From Haloglomus salinum (GTDB lineage Archaea > Halobacteriota > Halobacteria > Halobacteriales > Haloarculaceae): a stretch of DNA of 64,000 nucleotides. Below, one piece after another: positions 34,468 through 43,032 of this stretch. Positions within the stretch are counted from its first letter, which is position 1; every line of letters starts with the position of its first letter. The notes under the pieces are model-generated. The model saw nothing but the letters and a program-made list of their open reading frames with translations, had not been told where the DNA came from and did not search any database. Both the position numbers and the translations under genes were made by a program. The stretch is taken from assembly GCF_024298825.1 (NCBI RefSeq), contig NZ_CP101153.1, positions 2,604,001 to 2,668,000 of the forward strand. Direction: 5' to 3'.

Positions 34468-35160
34468 TCAGTCGTCGGCCGACGCGTCGACGGGGTCGGT
34501 CTCGGCGTCGGTGGCGTCCTCGGTCACGTCCGTCTCGGCGCCACCGGGAACGTGGGCGAGGGTCGTGATGGCGATCTCGGGGTTGTAGTCGGGCCCCATC
34601 GTGACGTGGTGGAACTCCTCGTAGCCGGCCTCGGCGAACATCCGGTCGGCCTCGGCCTCGTCGTAGAACAGCATGATGGCGTCGGCGAGCTTCTGGAAGA
34701 CCGACGAGTTGGGGTAGTTCGGGCCGACGACCAGCACCGGGCCGCCCGGCTTCACGACGCGGCGGAACTCCTCCAGCGCGTCGACCGGGTTCGGCCAGTA
34801 CTCGATGCTCCCCGAGGACCAGAGCGCATCGAACGAGTCGTCCTTGAACGGGAGGCGTTCGGCGTCGCCGCGGTGGAACTTCACCTGGCCGCGCTTGCCG
34901 AACTTCGCGTAGGCCTTCTCGAGCTGGTGTTCCGACTGGTCGAGGCCGTAGACGTCCTCCGTGTACTCCAGCAGTCCCTCCGTGGCGAAGCCGGTGCCAC
35001 AGCCGACGTCCAGCACGCGGTCGCCCTCGTCGACGCCGAACAGCTCCAGCGCCTCGTTGCGCATCTCCTCGTTCCAGATGAACGGGTTGATCTCGTCGTA
35101 CACCTTCGAGAGGTACTTGTAGAAGAACCGCGCACGCGCCTTGTTCTCGAGGAGTCCCAT
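34468..35160 (-). CDS. SAM-dependent methyltransferase (quinone methyltransferase-like)
   Basis: 230 residues, class I methyltransferase. SAM motif I is VLDVGCGTGFATEGLL (residues about 48-63), then DVYGLDQSEHQLEKA, the post-I acid loop, FHRGDAERLPFKDDSFDALWSSGSIEYWPNP and VVKPGGPVLVVGPNYPNSSVFQKLADA. The region SSGSIEYWPNP with N-terminal ARFFYKYLSKVYDEINPFIWNEEMR resembles archaeal homologues of plant MPBQ/MSBQ methyltransferase (VTE3), so methylation of a menaquinone ring is plausible. The C-terminal 25 residues are acidic low-complexity. Confidence 0.78.
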   Translation of the reverse strand: MGLLENKARARFFYKYLSKVYDEINPFIWNEEMRNEALELFGVDEGDRVLDVGCGTGFATEGLLEYTEDVYGLDQSEHQLEKAYAKFGKRGQVKFHRGDAERLPFKDDSFDALWSSGSIEYWPNPVDALEEFRRVVKPGGPVLVVGPNYPNSSVFQKLADAIMLFYDEAEADRMFAEAGYEEFHHVTMGPDYNPEIAITTLAHVPGGAETDVTEDATDAETDPVDASADD

Positions 35161-35273
35161 TACCCTCGTGTTGGGTCCCAGCGGGCATAATTCCCCTGCT
35201 TCCGGGGCCGTGCCGGCTCCGACACGGTCGCCCGACCGCGGGAACTAACCCCGCGCCCTGCCACCACCGAGCC

Positions 35274-35894
35274 ATGAGCGAGGACGTGCTGGTCCCGGGC
35301 GGGCGCGACGTGCGTGGGACGCTCGACACGCCCGACGGCGAGGCGACGGCCTGCGTCGTCGCGTGTCCGCCGCATCCGCAGTACGGCGGCAAGCGCACCG
35401 ACGCGCGCCTGCGGGCGCTCTCGGACGCCCTGACGAGCCAGGGTGTCGCCTGTCTCCGGTTCGATTACGGCGACTGGGACGAGGGCCGGGGCGAGCGAAC
35501 CGACGTACAGCAGGCCTGTCGGTGGGCTCGCGACCGCTTCGGCGACGACCGTGTGGGGCTGTTCGGCTACTCCTTCGGCGGTGCCGTCGCGCTGCTCGCT
35601 GCTGCGGCCGACGCCGCCGACGGGCGGGACCTGCAGGCCGTCGTGGCACTCGCGCCGGGCGCCGGCATCACCGGCGGCGTGGAGCGCCCGGTCCCCGAGG
35701 CGCTGGGCGACATCGTCGCGCCCGTCCGCATCGTCTACGGGAGCCGGGACACGACCGCGAACTGGGAGCCGGTCGTCGAGCGCGCCCGCGAGCTGGGGCT
35801 CGGCCTCGTGGAGATGAGTGCCGACCACCACTTCGTCGGGCAGGCCGACAAGGCCGCGAGCCACGCCGCCGAGTTCCTGCTGGCCCGGCGCTGA
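35274..35894 (+). CDS. Alpha/beta hydrolase (dienelactone-hydrolase-like)
   Basis: 206 residues. Nucleophile elbow GYSFGG (Ser at about residue 101), acid on strand 7 in IVYGSRDTTANWEP, and catalytic His in MSADHHFVGQAD. The early strand has VVACPPHPQYGGKRTD (oxyanion loop), CLRFDYGDWDEGRGE. Similar to bacterial YfhR-like hydrolases and archaeal COG2945 members. No signal peptide. Substrate unknown. Confidence 0.82.
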   Translation: MSEDVLVPGGRDVRGTLDTPDGEATACVVACPPHPQYGGKRTDARLRALSDALTSQGVACLRFDYGDWDEGRGERTDVQQACRWARDRFGDDRVGLFGYSFGGAVALLAAAADAADGRDLQAVVALAPGAGITGGVERPVPEALGDIVAPVRIVYGSRDTTANWEPVVERARELGLGLVEMSADHHFVGQADKAASHAAEFLLARR

Positions 35895-36113
35895 GACGTC
35901 TCAGGTGCGACTGCCTGACAGACAGAACCGACCCGGGCACGACAGCGCCGGGTTCTGCCCGGACTAAACGGCCGAGTTCTGACCGTACCGGCCCGATTCG
36001 ACGACGTGGAGTGTCTCTTGGCCGTGATGGTCGGTTCCAGAGCGACCGGGTATCCGGCGGCGTCCGGCGAATCGTCGGGGGCCGTTCAGCATCCTTCATC
36101 GCCAAGATATCAC
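35895..36113. other. Spacer between hydrolase and the AT-rich gene
   Basis: About 220 bp without a credible gene. GC-rich at first, then AT-rich from 36105, where the promoter of the next gene lies. Contains weak direct words such as GCCGGGTTCTG and CGGCCGAGTTCTG (35948 and 35970), no clear hairpin. Confidence 0.5.
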
Positions 36114-36129
36114 AAAAAATATTATTTTT
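36114..36129 (+). promoter_or_regulatory. TATA-rich core promoter
   Basis: AAAAAATATTATTTTT, centred 26 bp before the ATG at 36147, fits a leaderless transcript and supports that start codon. Confidence 0.6.
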
Positions 36130-36146
36130 CGTCGGGTTCTCATCCC

Positions 36147-36497
36147 ATGGACTGGAATGGGGAGTACGCGAGGAGTACGATCATCCCGAACTACGGCCTC
36201 ACGTCGTCGTTCAACGTTTCCTCGTCGGGGAACATCGACTACGAGGTTATCGTCCGTTCGGGGGCGGGTGTCAGCGTGTACATCGTCGATGAGACCGAAC
36301 TCCAGAACTACCAGCAAGGGTACAATTTCGGTTCGTACACCAATGCGACACACAAGAACGTCACGAGGGTGGAAAACAGCTTCCCAGTCAACCCCGGGAA
36401 TTACGGTCTGATAATCGAGAACCCTACGATGAGTAACATCGTGGTCGACGTCGCGGCGGACATCCCGGGGATAACCGGCAGTATCCAGTTGTCTTAG
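36147..36497 (+). CDS. Small AT-richer gene of unknown function
   Basis: 116 residues, no signal peptide or membrane helix. Beta-rich and Asn/Tyr/Ser-rich (NYGLTSSFNVSSSGNIDYEVIVRSGAGVSVYIVDETELQNYQQGYNF, FPVNPGNYGLIIENPTMSNIVVDVAADI), unlike the acidic, Ala/Glu-rich neighbours. Pattern fits a short beta-sandwich, perhaps like GOLD/emp24 domains or a phage structural domain. Codons use more A/T in third positions than neighbours, a sign of possible transfer. The longer frame from 36006 includes a Cys/Leu-rich part that does not look coding. Function unknown. Confidence 0.6.
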   Translation: MDWNGEYARSTIIPNYGLTSSFNVSSSGNIDYEVIVRSGAGVSVYIVDETELQNYQQGYNFGSYTNATHKNVTRVENSFPVNPGNYGLIIENPTMSNIVVDVAADIPGITGSIQLS

Positions 36498-36670
36498 GTA
36501 CCGCCACCTCGACGACCGGGTACGCGGCCCGAGACGGGACTGCGGCTACCAGCTACCGTGCTCCACCCGTGTCCGTATCGTCTTCCGCGCCGCTGCGTTG
36601 TCGCACGAGGCACAGGCCGCACACGTCCGGAACCGACACCACTACCCTCCGACCGTCCCGACCGGCGGGT

Positions 36671-37339
36671 ATGACTCTTCGATACGTGACGACCAACCCC
36701 GGGAAGGTCCGGGAGGCCGAGGAGTATCTCGACGACGTGTCGGCCCTGGACTACGACTACGCCGAGGTGCAGGCCCCCGAACTGGGGCCCATCGCGGCCC
36801 ACGGTGCTCGCGAGGCGTATCGCCACGCCGGTGAGCCGGTCATCGTCGACGACGCCGGCCTGTTCGTGGAAGCGCTCGACGGGTTCCCGGGACCGTACTC
36901 CTCGTACGTCGAGGGAACGCTCGGCGTGGAGCTGACGGGCCGGGTCGCCCGCGAGGCCGTCGCCGACGGGGAGGTCGCCCGCGCGGCGTTCCGGTGCGTC
37001 ATCGGCTACTGCGACGGCGACGACTTCGCCGCGACGCCCGACCCCGTCGACCGTGGCGAGCGCCGTGGGCAGGACCTCGCGGCCGAGGACCGCGATACCG
37101 CGACCACGGACGCGCAGGTCGCCGGCGCCGACGGGAGCGTCGGCCTCCCCGTGAAGCTGTTCGAGGGCGCCGTTCCGGGCCGAATCGTCGAGCCACGCGG
37201 TGACGGCGGGTTCGGCTACGACCCTATCTTCGAGCACGATGGGACGACCTTCGCGGAGATGGACGCGACCGAGAAGAACGCCGTCTCGCACCGGGGGCGG
37301 GCGCTCGCGAAGTTCGCCGACTGGTTCGCCGGGCGGTAA
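36671..37339 (+). CDS. Non-canonical purine NTP pyrophosphatase (ITPase/Ham1)
   Basis: 222 residues; hydrolyses ITP/XTP to monophosphates. Motifs: LRYVTTNPGKVREAEEYL (nucleotide binding SxNxxK-like with T/N/K), VIVDDAGLFVEALDGFPGPYSSYV, then FRCVIGYCDGD, and GDGGFGYDPIFEHDGTTFAEMDATEKNAVSHRGRAL. An acidic insertion of about 40 residues (GDDFAATPDPVDRGERRGQDLAAEDRDTATTDAQV) sits in the loop. Start at ATG 36671 gives MTLRYVTTN. Confidence 0.92.
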   Translation: MTLRYVTTNPGKVREAEEYLDDVSALDYDYAEVQAPELGPIAAHGAREAYRHAGEPVIVDDAGLFVEALDGFPGPYSSYVEGTLGVELTGRVAREAVADGEVARAAFRCVIGYCDGDDFAATPDPVDRGERRGQDLAAEDRDTATTDAQVAGADGSVGLPVKLFEGAVPGRIVEPRGDGGFGYDPIFEHDGTTFAEMDATEKNAVSHRGRALAKFADWFAGR

Positions 37340-37373
37340 CTCCGGCCGTTGTCCCCGGGGACGATGGTCGCCC

Positions 37374-39143
37374 TCAGGTCAGCAACCGGGGTCCGAACAC
37401 CATCACCAGCAACCCGAGTATCATCACGATACTGACGGTCGTGGTGACGGCGGAGGTGAGCGCCCGGCCGTTCGAGACGGGGAGCCGTGAGACGACGGTC
37501 TCGGTCGTCGTCCGGAGGATGTGGCCGCCGTCGAGCGGATACGTGGGGACGCAGTTGAACTGACCGATGATGAGGTTGATCCACGCCGTCCAGAACAGCA
37601 GGTTGGCGAGGAAGAAGGCGACCCCGGCACCGAGCAGTCCGAGCGGACCGCTCACGGTGTAGAAGTTCGTGACCGGGCCGACGAAGCCGGCGAAGTTGTA
37701 GCCCACCTCCGGGAGGGTGAGCGACGCGAACGGGAGCACCAGCGTGAGGTAGGCCCGTTCGATGCCGCCGAGGTCACCGCCCCCGTCCCCGCCGAGCACC
37801 GTCAGGAAGGTGTCTGCGGGATAGACATCGACACCGAAATCGTCGAGGACGAACCCGGAGACGCCGCGCTGGACCCGCACGCCGAGCTGGGCGTCCGACC
37901 CGCTGCCGCCGAGGTCTACCTCGACGGTGCGGCGCTCGCCGTCGTAGCCGCCGACGTAGCCCGTCACGGAGACGGTGTCCCCGGGCTGGCGCGCGTCGAG
38001 GACGGCGCTGAGGTCGTCGAAGTCGACGGTCCGGTTGCCGTCGATGGCCGTGACGATGACGGTTTCGCCGCCCGAGAGGCCGGTCTGCCCAGCGAGCGCG
38101 CCGTCGGGCGCGACGAGGCTGTACGTCCCGATGGGGAGCCGCACCGAGCGGCTCCCACTCTCGTTCCGTACCGTCAGGTCCGCGACGTGGCGGGACTCGA
38201 CGGCGTCCTCGAAGTCACCGACCGTCGAGACGCGGCTCCCGTTGACGGCGGTGACGGTCTCGTTCACGGCGATTGGGGCGTCTCGGACCGCGACTGTCAC
38301 GAGCACCTCGCGCTGGACCGTGACCGTCTCGCCGCCCTCGAGTTCGACGGGAACGCTGTCCGCGCGCGACTCGGCGAGGGTGGCCTGCATCGCGTCGGCG
38401 TCCGCGACGGGCTCGCCGGCGACGCTCGTGATGACCGTCCCGCGGTCGATGCCGGCGTCCTGGGCGGGCGAGCCCTGGAGCGTGCCGCCGACGGGAACGC
38501 CGGCTGCGACGCTGATGCTGCCGGCGACGGGACCGAAGAGGAGGAGGAAGGCGACGACGGAGATCGCGAAGTTGTTGGTGACGCCGGCCGCGAACATCCG
38601 GGTCTGCCCGCCCCGGCTCGCCCGGTTCCGGGAGGCTTCGCTCGGCTCGACGAACGCGCCGATGGGGATGAACGCCAGCAGCGCCAGCCCCATCGACTCG
38701 ATGTCGATGTCCTCGACGCGGCAGAGGAGGCCGTGGCCGCCCTCGTGGACCACGAGGCCGATGAGGAGGCCGGTCAGGATCTCCGGCGCCACGGAGAGCG
38801 GGAGGAAGTCGTTGACACCGGGGATGGCGAGGACGTTCTGTGGCTCGTTCAGTGCCGTCGGCGTCGGGTTCTGGATGGCAGAGACGGCCGCGAACGCGAC
38901 GAGGGCGAACGAGCCGACCATCACGACGAGCGCGATACCGACCCCGAGGTTGCCCCACGCCCGCCAGAACCGTTTGGGCTGTGCCAGCCAGTTCAGGAAC
39001 GCCTTGCCGCGCTGGGTGTGGATTGTCGTGATGGGTCCGGACACCCGGACGGCCCTGGGGAGCCGGCCCTGCGCCTTCAGGCCCATCGCGACGAGGGTGT
39101 AGAGGACGATGCCTCCACCCACTAGCCACAGCGTGCTTACCAT
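37374..39143 (-). CDS. Site-2-type membrane metalloprotease with two PDZ domains
   Basis: 589 residues, M50 family. Zinc-binding HEGGH at residues 133-137 (VVHEGGHGLL), and the third ligand region NCVPTYPLDGGHIL near 545-558 in a transmembrane helix. Two PDZ domains lie between them: residues about 195-285 (GGTLQGSPAQDAGIDRGTVITSVAGEPVADADAMQATL) and 285-400 (RGxVRDA-type strand, TVTAVNGSRVSTVGDFEDAV, DGALAGQTGLSGGETVIVTAIDG). Cuts membrane proteins in regulated proteolysis; membrane-anchored regulators are found in this window, but no link is shown. No preceding S1P-like gene. Confidence 0.9.
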   Translation of the reverse strand: MVSTLWLVGGGIVLYTLVAMGLKAQGRLPRAVRVSGPITTIHTQRGKAFLNWLAQPKRFWRAWGNLGVGIALVVMVGSFALVAFAAVSAIQNPTPTALNEPQNVLAIPGVNDFLPLSVAPEILTGLLIGLVVHEGGHGLLCRVEDIDIESMGLALLAFIPIGAFVEPSEASRNRASRGGQTRMFAAGVTNNFAISVVAFLLLFGPVAGSISVAAGVPVGGTLQGSPAQDAGIDRGTVITSVAGEPVADADAMQATLAESRADSVPVELEGGETVTVQREVLVTVAVRDAPIAVNETVTAVNGSRVSTVGDFEDAVESRHVADLTVRNESGSRSVRLPIGTYSLVAPDGALAGQTGLSGGETVIVTAIDGNRTVDFDDLSAVLDARQPGDTVSVTGYVGGYDGERRTVEVDLGGSGSDAQLGVRVQRGVSGFVLDDFGVDVYPADTFLTVLGGDGGGDLGGIERAYLTLVLPFASLTLPEVGYNFAGFVGPVTNFYTVSGPLGLLGAGVAFFLANLLFWTAWINLIIGQFNCVPTYPLDGGHILRTTTETVVSRLPVSNGRALTSAVTTTVSIVMILGLLVMVFGPRLLT

Positions 39144-39208
39144 TGTCTCCGGGGAGGGTCCTGTGGCTCAAATGGATTCGGGTTGCGGGATTCGGGCACG
39201 GTCCCGGG

Positions 39209-41074
39209 TCAGGCCAGGAAGAAGATGAGACCACTGATGGCCGTCACCGCGAGGATGAACACGGCTGCGAGCGCCCCGCCCATCGATATCATCGCGTTGG
39301 CGTGGGAGGCCAGCGTCTCGGTGCGGTCGTTGCCGAAGACGGTCACCTCGGCACGCTCGGTCGCCATCCCGGCCTCGACGGGGGCGATATCGTCGATGGC
39401 TTCGCGGGTGACGGCCTCGACGGCCTCGACGAGCGGGGCGGCCTCGATGGCGGTGCCGACCTGATTGACCGCCTCGACCGTGTTGACGATGTGCGTGTCC
39501 GTCGTGAGCGCCTCGACATCGCCGATATCGAGTTCGGAGAGGAGGTGCTCGACCAGTCGGTCCCGGAGCCCCGGCTCCATGTTGTTCCCGTCGATGAGCA
39601 CGTACGCCGTGCGCTGGTCGTCGACCTCGGTGACGGCGACGCGGATACCGAGTGGACCGATGCCGTCCTGTGGGTTCCAGTCGGTCCGGTCCCACGCGAC
39701 GCCCAGCGAGAGGGGATGGCGCTCGGCGGCCGCGAGGGTCTCGCCCAGCTGGCCGGCCGCCTGTATCATGTCGAACGAGCGCTTCGATCCCGGTGTGATG
39801 TGCCCGAGGTCGTCGCCCTCCAGTCCGTTGTTGCAGTTGTGAGCGTCCGCCAGCAGGACGTCATCGAGTCCCCCCGAACGGGCCTCGGCCTGTGCGGAGA
39901 GCCCGACCGCGTACTCCACGTCGTCGGCGAAGGCGGGCGCGTAGGTGGCTGTCATGAACGCGTCCTTGCCGAACGCCTGGCCGATGAGCGTCGCCTCGCC
40001 GTGGCTGGTCCGGTACGAGCGGGTCGCGTCGGCGGTGTAGTCGATGCGGTCGAACGCGCGGTCGGCGGCGTCGATGATGGTCTCGACCTCGCGTGCGGTG
40101 ACGAGGTTGAAGTCGTGGCCGGCGGTGGCGTGGGGCGGGAAGGCCAGTCCGTCGGCCTCCTGGGCCACGCGCTCGGGGAGGTTGCCGCCGCCGATCTCCC
40201 CCATCGGGCCGGGGTGAATCATCGGCAGGACGAACCGGGCCTTCTCGACGCCGCCGGGCTCGCGGAACGCGAGGACGGTGACGGGGACGACGGCCTCCTC
40301 CCCGAGCTGCTCGAAGAACTCCTCGAGTTCGTCTGTTCCCTCGGCGATGTGGCCGACGAATCCACGGAGGAAGTCCAGCACCGAGACGCCGAGCGAGTTG
40401 CGCCACGGGCGGTCGATGACCAGCAGGAAGGCGTAGACTGAGCCGACGTAGAGTACACAGGTGATAGCCAGCAGGACGAACGTCTCCGGGCCGACGACGG
40501 TGATCTCACTCGGTGCCTGGTCCGCGCGGTTGAGGAAGACCTGCGTCAGCGGCCCGCCGACCTCGAACAGGCGGATGGTCCCACTGTAGATGAACAGGAG
40601 GGCGGCGGCGGCGACCGTCTGGATGCTGGCCGGGACGATGGCGGCGGCCAGGGATTCGTGGGAGACGGCCATGATGACGAGTAGCCGGAGCGCGAAGATG
40701 CTGGCCAGCGCCGCCACGAGCGCGTCGAAGACGAACTGCTGTCCCAGCGGTGTCAGGACCGCGACGGCGCCGGCAGCCGTCAGGACGACGACGACGACGA
40801 GTTCGCAGGTGAGTGCCAGCAGCGAGGCCCGGTTGGGCGTGAGGTGGCCACCGAACAGCCGGTCGACGGGGGGCGTGACGAGTGACGCTACCACCGTCGG
40901 GACACCGATGTAGAAGATGCCCTCCCAGGCGTCCTCGAGGACGAACTGGGACTCGAAGGCGGCTACGCCCGCGAACGCGGCGATGAGGAGCGCGAAGGCG
41001 ATGCTGGAGTACCAGCTCGGCGCCCGGAAGATGAACCGCGACAGCGAGGCGAGGTCGCCCTGTGTGTTGCTCAT
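39209..41074 (-). CDS. DUF2070-family membrane protein
   Basis: 621 residues. The N-terminal third has seven or so transmembrane helices (AFALLIAAFAGVAAFESQF, LALTCELVVVVVLTAAGAVAV, ALASIFALRLLVIMAVSHESLAAAIVPAS). The C-terminal two-thirds is a soluble domain with conserved HPGPMGEIGGGNLPERVAQEADGLAFPPHATAGHDFN, SDHxN-like DAHNCNNGLEGDDLGHITPGSKRSFDMI, and closing helix ALAAVFILAVTAISGLIFFLA. Matches archaeal DUF2070. The HPGP and HATAGHD motifs look like a metal-dependent active site. Function unknown. Start MSNTQGDLA at 41074. Confidence 0.88.
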   Translation of the reverse strand: MSNTQGDLASLSRFIFRAPSWYSSIAFALLIAAFAGVAAFESQFVLEDAWEGIFYIGVPTVVASLVTPPVDRLFGGHLTPNRASLLALTCELVVVVVLTAAGAVAVLTPLGQQFVFDALVAALASIFALRLLVIMAVSHESLAAAIVPASIQTVAAAALLFIYSGTIRLFEVGGPLTQVFLNRADQAPSEITVVGPETFVLLAITCVLYVGSVYAFLLVIDRPWRNSLGVSVLDFLRGFVGHIAEGTDELEEFFEQLGEEAVVPVTVLAFREPGGVEKARFVLPMIHPGPMGEIGGGNLPERVAQEADGLAFPPHATAGHDFNLVTAREVETIIDAADRAFDRIDYTADATRSYRTSHGEATLIGQAFGKDAFMTATYAPAFADDVEYAVGLSAQAEARSGGLDDVLLADAHNCNNGLEGDDLGHITPGSKRSFDMIQAAGQLGETLAAAERHPLSLGVAWDRTDWNPQDGIGPLGIRVAVTEVDDQRTAYVLIDGNNMEPGLRDRLVEHLLSELDIGDVEALTTDTHIVNTVEAVNQVGTAIEAAPLVEAVEAVTREAIDDIAPVEAGMATERAEVTVFGNDRTETLASHANAMISMGGALAAVFILAVTAISGLIFFLA

Positions 41075-41177
41075 GGGGGGTTTGCCGGTGGGTGTTACGC
41101 TGAAATTCCCGCGCGCCGACATAAATCGGTCGCGCGCGTCCGACGGCTGACGGACGAGAACAGGCGTGTGTGTAGTG

Positions 41178-41732
41178 CTAACGCCTGTCGCAGAGCGTCC
41201 GGAAGTTCTCGAATACCTCTTCGCCCCGTTCGGTGTGGGCGACCTCGGGGTGCCACTGGACGCCGTAGAGGTCGCGCTCGGTGTCGCTCATCGCCTCGAC
41301 GCCGCAGACGTCGCTCTCCGCCGTGCGGGTGAAGCCGCCGGGGACGCGCTTGACCTCGTCGGCGTGGCTGGCCCACACCCGCGTCTCGGGGGCCAGCGAG
41401 CCGACGAGCGGGTCGTCCTCGTCGTCGATGCGGACGGTCACGTCGGCGTAGCCGCCGTAGTCACCGGCCCCGACCTCGCCGCCGAGTTCGTCGGCGATGA
41501 GTTGCATCCCCAGACAGATGCCGAACACCGGGATGTCGAGGTCGAGGTAGTCGGGTGCGCGACCGACGCGGTCCATGTCGGGGCCGCCCGAGAGCACGAT
41601 GCCGTCGGCGTCGACCTCGTCGGGCGGGGTCTCGTTGTCGACGATGTCCGTGTCGACACCGATGTCGCGGAGTGCCCGCTGCTCCAGATGGGTGAACTGT
41701 CCGTGGTTGTCCACCACGACGATACGGGTCAT
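41178..41732 (-). CDS. guaAA: GMP synthase glutaminase subunit (subunit A)
   Basis: 184-residue class I glutamine amidotransferase that feeds ammonia to the archaeal GMP synthase ATP-pyrophosphatase subunit (separate gene, not in this window). Triad: Cys73 (FGICLGMQL), His161 and Glu163 (VQWHPEVAHTE). Also LSGGPDMDRVG and WASHADEVKRVP. Archaeal GMP synthase is split, so this length is typical. Start ATG at 41732 gives MTRIVVVDNHGQFTHL; the longer frame is not family-like. Confidence 0.95.
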   Translation of the reverse strand: MTRIVVVDNHGQFTHLEQRALRDIGVDTDIVDNETPPDEVDADGIVLSGGPDMDRVGRAPDYLDLDIPVFGICLGMQLIADELGGEVGAGDYGGYADVTVRIDDEDDPLVGSLAPETRVWASHADEVKRVPGGFTRTAESDVCGVEAMSDTERDLYGVQWHPEVAHTERGEEVFENFRTLCDRR

Positions 41733-41835
41733 TACTGCCTGTTCTCTCGTGGACGGGTATAAGCCTCCTGAAACGGCGTACGTGCGAGAAACGGCTCGTT
41801 CAGGTTCGCTCCTGCGGGACCGCCGCTCCGAGAGG

Positions 41836-42270
41836 TCAGAGCACGGTCGGGTCGAACCGCTCGTTGCGGCCCACCCACTCCTCAACCTCACGTGACGCGC
41901 GCGTGTCGAGGTACACCTCCACCCCGTTGCCTGCGGGGTCGTCGAAGTAGAGGGCCTTCGAGATGCCGTGGTCGACCGGTGCCACCTCGACGCCGCGGTC
42001 GTGGAGCCGCTCGTAGGTCTCGCGCAGTGCGGTGCCGTCGGACACCTCCCACGCCGAGTGATAGAGACCGACGCCGGGGCCGGGTCCGGCAGCGCCCTCG
42101 CCGAGTCCCTGTAGCGCGAGGTCGTGGTGGTGTGCGCCGAACGAGAGGAAGGCGAAGTTGCCGTGCCGTTCGGCCACGTCGAGGCCGAGCACGTCGCGGT
42201 AGAACTCGATGGCCCGGTCCACGTCGCGGACCTTCAGGTGGACGTGGCCGAGGTGTGGGTCGCTGGTCAT
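41836..42270 (-). CDS. VOC-family (glyoxalase/dioxygenase-like) protein
   Basis: 144 residues of the vicinal-oxygen-chelate fold: two beta-alpha-beta-beta-beta modules, DPHLGHVHLKVRDVDRAIEFYRDVLGLDVAERHGNFAFLSFG and GLYHSAWEVSDGTALRETYERLHDRGVEVAPVDHGISKALYFDDPAGNGVEVYLDT. Metal ligands are probably His9 or 11, His50-range residues, and Glu in EVYLDTRA. Substrate unknown; catechol dioxygenase-like members fit as well as glyoxalase. Confidence 0.88.
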   Translation of the reverse strand: MTSDPHLGHVHLKVRDVDRAIEFYRDVLGLDVAERHGNFAFLSFGAHHHDLALQGLGEGAAGPGPGVGLYHSAWEVSDGTALRETYERLHDRGVEVAPVDHGISKALYFDDPAGNGVEVYLDTRASREVEEWVGRNERFDPTVL

Positions 42271-42318
42271 ACCTCACAGAGCGCGTCTGGCGACAAAAGT
42301 ACAGGAGCGACCCCGCTG

Positions 42319-42870
42319 TCAGCTGCTGTCGTCGGTGTCACCGGGGTCGAACCGCTCGGCGGCCGTCTCGAAGCCGGTCTCGGCCTGCTCGCGGGCGCGG
42401 CGTTCCTCCTTCGCGGCGATGGCCTCCGGGTCCGGCGCGGCGTCGTCGTCGACCCGGGCCCACGACTGGTGGACCTTCGCGTGACACCATCTACAGAGGT
42501 AGACGGTTATCTCGTGGGCCATGTCCGCTTCGGGCTCGCCACGGTACGAGAGGTGGTGCTCCTCGAGCAGCGGCCGGGTGTCGCGCGCCTCCACGTTGGC
42601 CAGGCGGACCTCCTCCAGTCCGCACCGGATACACTCTCGCGAGCGCTGGCGCGCCCGGAAGTGCGGGCAGTCGGCCCAGTCCCACGCGCCATCAGGGTCG
42701 GCGGCCGGGCACCGGAGGTCGTCGGCCCGGCGCTCGGCGGCGAACTCCGGGTCGTGCTGGGCGTACTCGGCGGCGTACCGACACCGCCCGTCGTCGGTCA
42801 GGTGGTCGCAGCGCTCGACGTGTTCGTACGGGTCGTCCACGCCGACGGAAGTTCCTGACGGGGTCTTCAT
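42319..42870 (-). CDS. Cys/His-rich HNH-like protein (DUF7097-type)
   Basis: 183 residues with three Cys/His clusters: HVERCDHLTDDGRCRYA, ADDLRCPAADPDGAWDWADCPHF and RECIRCGLEEV, followed by LLEEHHLSYRGEPEADMAHEITVYLCRWCHAKVHQSWARV. The last part (EHHLSY ... CRWCHAKVH) resembles an HNH/endonuclease-VII zinc site, with C-C and H-H spacing. The C-terminus is charged coiled-coil (AAKEERRAREQAETGFETAAERFD). As I recall, haloarchaeal DUF7097. Nuclease activity is inferred, not shown. Start ATG at 42870; a longer ATG start at 42948 is possible. Confidence 0.7.
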   Translation of the reverse strand: MKTPSGTSVGVDDPYEHVERCDHLTDDGRCRYAAEYAQHDPEFAAERRADDLRCPAADPDGAWDWADCPHFRARQRSRECIRCGLEEVRLANVEARDTRPLLEEHHLSYRGEPEADMAHEITVYLCRWCHAKVHQSWARVDDDAAPDPEAIAAKEERRAREQAETGFETAAERFDPGDTDDSS

Positions 42871-43032
42871 CGTGTTCTGGTTCGGTGGGCGCTGGTCGTT
42901 TCTGGGGCGGTGTCGGGTTTCAATCTTCGTCCGCGGCTGTGTGGTCATGTGATTGCTGCTGTCGGTGACTGCAACGACGGCGGAGCTTCCTACGAAGCCC
43001 TCGCCCTTCGATTCCACCAGGGCCGCATGTTT
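42871..43032. other. Spacer upstream of repeat element
   Basis: Contains AT-richer promoter-like sequence for the HNH-like gene (TTCAATCTTCG near 42920) and the approach to the GTCAGTCG element. With the element and the 73 bp after it (43229-43301) this 431-bp gap holds no gene I can support. Confidence 0.5.

Noticed and set aside
36006-36146. Upstream extension of the AT-rich small gene
   Set aside because: The TATA box lies within this part and is ideally spaced for the ATG at 36147, so the extension is not translated.
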